From the NCBI GenBank assembly GCA_049522195.1, contig JBEKOB010000042.1, positions 1 through 33,804 of the forward strand: DNA of 33,804 nucleotides. The letters run 5' to 3'. Position numbers and translations under genes: made by a program. The stretch comes from UBA9647 sp049522195 (GTDB lineage Bacteria > Bacteroidota > Ignavibacteria > UBA10030). Of the stretch, positions 29,910 through 33,804 are shown piece after piece. The stretch's first letter is position 1, and each line of letters starts with the position of its first letter. A model generated the notes under the pieces. That model was not told the DNA's origin and ran no database searches. It saw only the letters and a program-made list of their open reading frames with translations.

Positions 29910-32138
29910 CTACCCAGCTCGAAGGCGCGCGAACTTCACCAGGAGGTTTTTCACTCCAAATTCGTCGAAATCGACCACCACCTTCATTGCGTCCCCCTTT
30001 CCATTCACCCGCACCACCTTCCCGCGACCGAACATTTCGTGCGTCACATACGTCCCTTCTTTGATCTCCAGTGTTTCCTGACTTTCATTCTCATAGTCGG
30101 GCGCTTCATCAGCGAAGAACTGTTCTTCCTTCTTCGGTTTCCTTTCGGCAACACCTCGCTCCGAAGGCATTCCCCTGGCTGGAGCCGCCCCGGTGAACGA
30201 GGTACGATGGGTCCGGGTTTGAACAACTTCGAATTTGTCCTCTCCAATTTCTGAAAGGAACCGGGATGGAGAGGCGAACGCAGCTTCGCCAAACCTGTAG
30301 CGCATCTGCGTCTTCGAAAGGAACAATTTCGTTTGCGCCCGCGTGATGCCGACGTACAGCAGGCGCCGTTCTTCCTCAAGAGCCGTACGCTCGATCGTGC
30401 TCGAATAGAACGGAAGCAGTCCCTCTTCAACGCCGGAGATGAAGACCACAGGAAATTCCAGGCCTTTCGAAGCGTGCAGCGTCATCAAGGTGACGACGTT
30501 TCGGGAATCGTCCCAGCTGTCGATGTCCGACACGAGTGAGACTTCTTCCAGAAACGCTTCGAGTGTACCGTCGGGATGTTCGTCGCTAAATTCAGTGATG
30601 GCGGAGAGAAGTTCCTGAACGTTGTCCCAACGCCCCATGGACTCCGCCGTCCCTTCTTCTTTGTATCCTTTGAGTATCCCGAGCTCATCCACCATGGATC
30701 GGGTCAATTCACTTAATGACATTTTCGAACGGAGCGAGACATATTTCTGAATCAACGCGTCGTACTGTGCCACTGCTTTCTTCGCCCGATCCTGAAGACT
30801 GTTCACTTCTACTACCCGCAGACACGCATCGAACAGCCCCAGGTTCTTTTCCCTGGCGAACTCCATGATCCGCTCGAGGCTCGTGTCGCCGATCCCGCGG
30901 CTCGGATAGTTGATCGAGCGCAGCAGGCTCTCGTCGTCCTTCTGGTTGACAAGCATGCGAAGATACGCAAGCACATCCTTGATTTCTTTCCGCTCGTAGA
31001 ACCGTATTCCTCCGACAATGACGTAGGGTACTCCATTACGACGCAACACATCCTCGAGTGAACGGGATTGGGCATTCGTGCGGTACAGGATGGCGAAATC
31101 CTTCAACGCACGCTGTTCGGCAACGATTTCGGTCTGGAGCGCCGCAAGGATTTGATGCCCTTCGTCGCGATCGTCAAAGCAATCAAGCAGTTTCGCCGGC
31201 TCCCCCGATGGGTTGTCGGTCCAGAGATCCTTCTTAAGCTGGTCGACATTGAACTTAATGAGCCGATCTGCGATCATCAGAATATTCTTGGTGGAACGGT
31301 AGTTTTGCTCGAGCCGGAAGGTCTGGCTTTTCGGATAGTCCTTGGCAAAGTCGAGGATGTTGCGTATGTCCGCCCCTCGAAACGCGTAAATACTTTGGGC
31401 ATCGTCTCCGACGACGCAGATATTCTCATTCTTCTTCGCGAGCAGCTTGATGACCTCATACTGGGCACGATTGGTGTCCTGAAATTCGTCTACGAGAAGA
31501 AATCTGAACCGATGATGATACTTCTCAAGGATTTCGGGGTGCTTCTGAAAAAGCTCGATTGGCTTGATCAGGAGGTCATCGAAATCCATCGCATTGCTGC
31601 GATGGAGGAGCCTCACATACTCGCCATACACAAGCCCGATTTTCTCATCGAGGAACTCCGAAGCCAGCTGCGCATACTCTGCGGGCGGTATCAGCTGATT
31701 TTTGGCGCTACTGATGCGAGAACTGACGGCCTGCGTCGTTATTTGCTGCGTCGAGAGCCCAATGCGTTCCATGCAACGGCGTACCGCACTCTGCGAATCG
31801 TCTGAGTCGTAGATGGTAAATGATCGGTCATATCCAAGGTGCAGCGCTTCCTTTCTGAGTATGCGGGCAAACATCGAATGGAAGGTCCCCATCCACACAT
31901 CCGACGCCTTCTCTCCTACGAGCCTGACGATCCGCTCTTTCATCTCGTTTGCGGCCTTGTTGGTGAACGTCAGAGCAAGGATTTGATACGGTGGAACTCC
32001 GCAGCTGACGAGATATGCGACCCGGTAGGTCAGGACGCGCGTTTTCCCGCTCCCAGCTCCGGCGATGATCATCACCGGCCCGTTCAGTGCCTTTACCGCC
32101 TCTTGTTGAACAGCGTTAAGATCTTGCAGGAAGGACAT
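29910..32138 (-). CDS. pcrA: UvrD/PcrA-type ATP-dependent DNA helicase
   Basis: A 3'-5' superfamily 1A helicase for DNA repair and removal of replication roadblocks. The 742-residue protein has the Q-motif region LNAVQQEAV, Walker A AGAGSGKT at 26-33, TFTNKAANEMKER (motif Ia), the Walker B box LLVDEFQDTNRAQYEVI, GDDAQSIYAFRGA (motif III) and RLEQNYRS (motif IV). It also has VTLMTLHASKGLEFPVVF (motif V) and EERRLLYVGITRA (motif VI). The last 50 residues form the Tudor-like tail, with GTYVTHEMFGRGKVV, that binds RNA polymerase in PcrA. Length and tail favour PcrA/UvrD over Rep. It has its own promoter candidate and converges on the nuclease-like gene with no space between stops. Confidence 0.95.
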   Translation of the reverse strand: MSFLQDLNAVQQEAVKALNGPVMIIAGAGSGKTRVLTYRVAYLVSCGVPPYQILALTFTNKAANEMKERIVRLVGEKASDVWMGTFHSMFARILRKEALHLGYDRSFTIYDSDDSQSAVRRCMERIGLSTQQITTQAVSSRISSAKNQLIPPAEYAQLASEFLDEKIGLVYGEYVRLLHRSNAMDFDDLLIKPIELFQKHPEILEKYHHRFRFLLVDEFQDTNRAQYEVIKLLAKKNENICVVGDDAQSIYAFRGADIRNILDFAKDYPKSQTFRLEQNYRSTKNILMIADRLIKFNVDQLKKDLWTDNPSGEPAKLLDCFDDRDEGHQILAALQTEIVAEQRALKDFAILYRTNAQSRSLEDVLRRNGVPYVIVGGIRFYERKEIKDVLAYLRMLVNQKDDESLLRSINYPSRGIGDTSLERIMEFAREKNLGLFDACLRVVEVNSLQDRAKKAVAQYDALIQKYVSLRSKMSLSELTRSMVDELGILKGYKEEGTAESMGRWDNVQELLSAITEFSDEHPDGTLEAFLEEVSLVSDIDSWDDSRNVVTLMTLHASKGLEFPVVFISGVEEGLLPFYSSTIERTALEEERRLLYVGITRAQTKLFLSKTQMRYRFGEAAFASPSRFLSEIGEDKFEVVQTRTHRTSFTGAAPARGMPSERGVAERKPKKEEQFFADEAPDYENESQETLEIKEGTYVTHEMFGRGKVVRVNGKGDAMKVVVDFDEFGVKNLLVKFARLRAG

Positions 32139-32179
32139 AGCCCCACATCATTATTTCCGAGTTACAAAAAAGCGAACTG

Positions 32180-32208
32180 AGTATAGCTACATCGTCAACG
32201 AAAGACAA
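32180..32208 (-). promoter_or_regulatory. Sigma-70-like promoter for pcrA
   Basis: On the minus strand TTGTCT (32203-32208) and TATACT (32180-32185) are 17 bases apart. The start would be near 32173, about 35 bases before the ATG. It lies after the terminator of the upstream envelope gene, which supports independent transcription of the helicase. Confidence 0.45.
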
Positions 32209-32307
32209 GGAAGACTCGAATGTTGGAGAGACGCAAGCGGCGCACAGGATCGACAATGCACACAACTTCCCTTGCTCCCCGCAAAAGCAGATTCACAAAT
32301 CCCATTC

Positions 32308-33804
32308 TCAGAAAAATGCCCGCGCTTCCGCCCGGGCGGTGTGAACAGCAGCTCTTCCCCCCTCCGATCGCCCGTCATAATTCACACTGACCTGAACATA
32401 TTGGCTAATCCTGTAGTCAAATGCAAGCCGCCACAGGAATGTCTTGCCAGCAACCTCACCGTTCGTGAATTCGAACGGATAGTCTTGCGAAGCACCAGGC
32501 ACTTGATTGGCAAATCGGACATCTTCACGTTGGAACTCTCCCCTCAACTGACCGAGGGAAAGCAATGAATATGTGAGATGCAGGAACTGATCGTTGAGAT
32601 TAGCCGTGACATCACCCCCTCCGTATCGATTGACAACCGCTGATGCACCAAAGCCGAAAGCGACTTCCCATTCAGGATATGGACGATAGGAGAATTCCGT
32701 TTTCAGAGCATTGGAGTGCAAATCTCGCTCCCGCGGAGAATCGATTGACGAATTGAGCGCATCGATCTTGTTGGTGAATTCCGTCTGGTTGCCGATCTCC
32801 TTCAACAGCTGTGTTCTCATGCGGACACTCCTCTCGCACATGTAACTCTTCTCGATCGAGCCCACCAAACGCAAGAGCCCTTCGTGCTGATTGAACCGGA
32901 ATCTCAGTGAGAAGGTGGGATCCGCCTCGAACAGATAGACGTCCTGTGTGAAGAGATTTGTTCCGGTGATGGTTGTGCTGTCATTGAGAAATTTGGAAAG
33001 GTGAAGAAAATAGATCTGCCGTGCATCTGGCTCGGAGCTTTTTTCTTCTACTCGAGCGACGGTTTCGGTAGAGAGTGAAGCAAGTGCTTTCTCGACGAAG
33101 CTCTCGCGCCGTGCAATAAGCTTTGATGGCGTGAAACGTAACCGAACACCGGTCTTCAAATCGACAACGGGCACAAATTGATCGCTTGGTACGTAGATTG
33201 CCACATATTCACCGTCAAATCTCGTTTGTTCGAACTCATCATCGTCTGCAATTCCGTTTTGATTGAGGTCACCCTTGTACGTGTAATTTCCCGTTCCTTT
33301 TGGAACCCTGACAAACACGCGCCTCATTGCCGCTGACCGCTCGCGGGAGAATTCATAGAGGGCATCTGCATCCAACGCTCGCTGCCAGGGAGCATACCGC
33401 ATCTGCGAACGAACGAGCATCGTGTTGGCGGCAACCCCGCCGCGAGCAGCAAATTCGTCCGAGAGATCAGTCCGACGAAGAGCGAGAGAGACCGAGGTCG
33501 AGAACGACTTCCAGTCCCGCAATTGCAGGTCATACAGCTGTGTGAAAGCACGAAACGCGCGCGTGAACGATCCACCTGAAGCGCTGTCCTCTGTCCGCAT
33601 CTGGACCTCGGCAGAGGCATGAAATGGCTCCAAATTGATGAGAGAAATCCCCGGAGCCAACTCAACAAAACGAAAACTTCCTCGTTGAAGAGAATCGGCG
33701 GAAGGGATTCGATCTTGCCTATCTTCCGTTTCAATCCTCAAGACCGGTGCGAGCTTCCAGAAGTTGGCCGAAACGGTACCTTTTTGCCGCGTCCAGGCAG
33801 ATTT
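32308..33804 (-). CDS. Large beta-rich envelope protein (partial, N-terminus beyond window)
   Basis: The minus-strand frame is open from the stop at 32308 to the window edge, giving the last 499 residues of a longer protein. A TTG at 33741 could pass as a start, but the codons above it remain clearly coding (for example ANFWKLAPVLRIETED), so I treat the N-terminus as missing. The sequence alternates polar and aromatic residues, as in outer-membrane beta strands, and ends in RAFF, the terminal Phe expected for BAM substrates. A Ca-binding-like loop GDLNQNGIADDDEFE is present near 33240. I do not recognise the family. The likely location is outer membrane or cell surface. A terminator overlaps its last codons. 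Confidence 0.7.
   Translation of the reverse strand, partial: KSAWTRQKGTVSANFWKLAPVLRIETEDRQDRIPSADSLQRGSFRFVELAPGISLINLEPFHASAEVQMRTEDSASGGSFTRAFRAFTQLYDLQLRDWKSFSTSVSLALRRTDLSDEFAARGGVAANTMLVRSQMRYAPWQRALDADALYEFSRERSAAMRRVFVRVPKGTGNYTYKGDLNQNGIADDDEFEQTRFDGEYVAIYVPSDQFVPVVDLKTGVRLRFTPSKLIARRESFVEKALASLSTETVARVEEKSSEPDARQIYFLHLSKFLNDSTTITGTNLFTQDVYLFEADPTFSLRFRFNQHEGLLRLVGSIEKSYMCERSVRMRTQLLKEIGNQTEFTNKIDALNSSIDSPRERDLHSNALKTEFSYRPYPEWEVAFGFGASAVVNRYGGGDVTANLNDQFLHLTYSLLSLGQLRGEFQREDVRFANQVPGASQDYPFEFTNGEVAGKTFLWRLAFDYRISQYVQVSVNYDGRSEGGRAAVHTARAEARAFF
32312..32337 (-). terminator. Intrinsic terminator overlapping the 3' end of the envelope gene
   Basis: On the minus strand GCCCG (32333-32337) pairs with CGGGC (32318-32322) around a 10-base GC-rich loop and is followed by A and TTTTT (plus A at 32312-32316). 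The TGA stop at 32308-32310 lies just after the T-run, so the hairpin is made of codons for the last residues. Confidence 0.6.

Noticed and set aside
1..33804. CRISPR arrays, insertion sequences, toxin-antitoxin pairs, prophage genes
   Set aside because: No regularly spaced repeats, transposase motifs (DDE, HUH), cas genes or integrase motifs were found on reading both strands.

Overview
The window looks like a chromosomal segment of a Gram-negative bacterium in or near the Bacteroidota/Chlorobiota/Ignavibacteria assemblage. The reasons are a DUF5683-type envelope protein, a bacillithiol synthesis gene (bshA), a SufU-type SUF system, a monofunctional GT51 transglycosylase, and an outer-membrane-like beta protein ending in Phe. 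Placement below phylum level is an inference. Base composition and coding style are even throughout; I see no transposase, integrase, prophage or CRISPR array. Nearly all genes lie on the minus strand. The exceptions are a SpoU/TrmH methyltransferase and the bshA plus small nuclease-like pair.

Read in the direction of transcription (right to left), the right end holds a partial large beta-rich envelope protein and its terminator, then a pcrA/uvrD helicase with its own promoter. The helicase converges on a plus-strand pair: bshA and a 144-residue protein with PD-(D/E)XK nuclease features. Divergent from bshA is a long SUF cluster: a three-cysteine Rrf2 regulator, a 134-residue protein of unknown function, sufB, sufC, sufD, sufS, sufU, a SufA/HesB carrier, a DUF59 assembly factor and, after a short gap, an Fe/Mn superoxide dismutase. 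Together with bacillithiol synthesis this reads as a unit for iron-sulfur assembly and thiol/oxidative stress.

The middle holds an M28-like peptidase lacking the usual general-base Glu, two small zinc-ribbon proteins, and a chain folP, GT2 glycosyltransferase, pcm, miaA. Next come tRNA-Pro(CGG), der, upp and a secreted TPR protein, then rel, ruvX, mtgA and an AlbA_2/winged-helix protein, the rel group starting at its own promoter.

The left end holds cmk, ispH and rpsA (a well-known neighbourhood), a terminator, mtaB, the DUF5683 protein, a second terminator, and a truA gene cut by the window edge.

Most of the window is conserved housekeeping. The parts most worth a second look are the unknown suf-operon protein, the small nuclease-like protein, the altered M28 active site, the rpsA leader hairpin, and a possible integron-cassette-like footprint around one zinc-ribbon gene. 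I did not find a clear-cut new multi-gene system.
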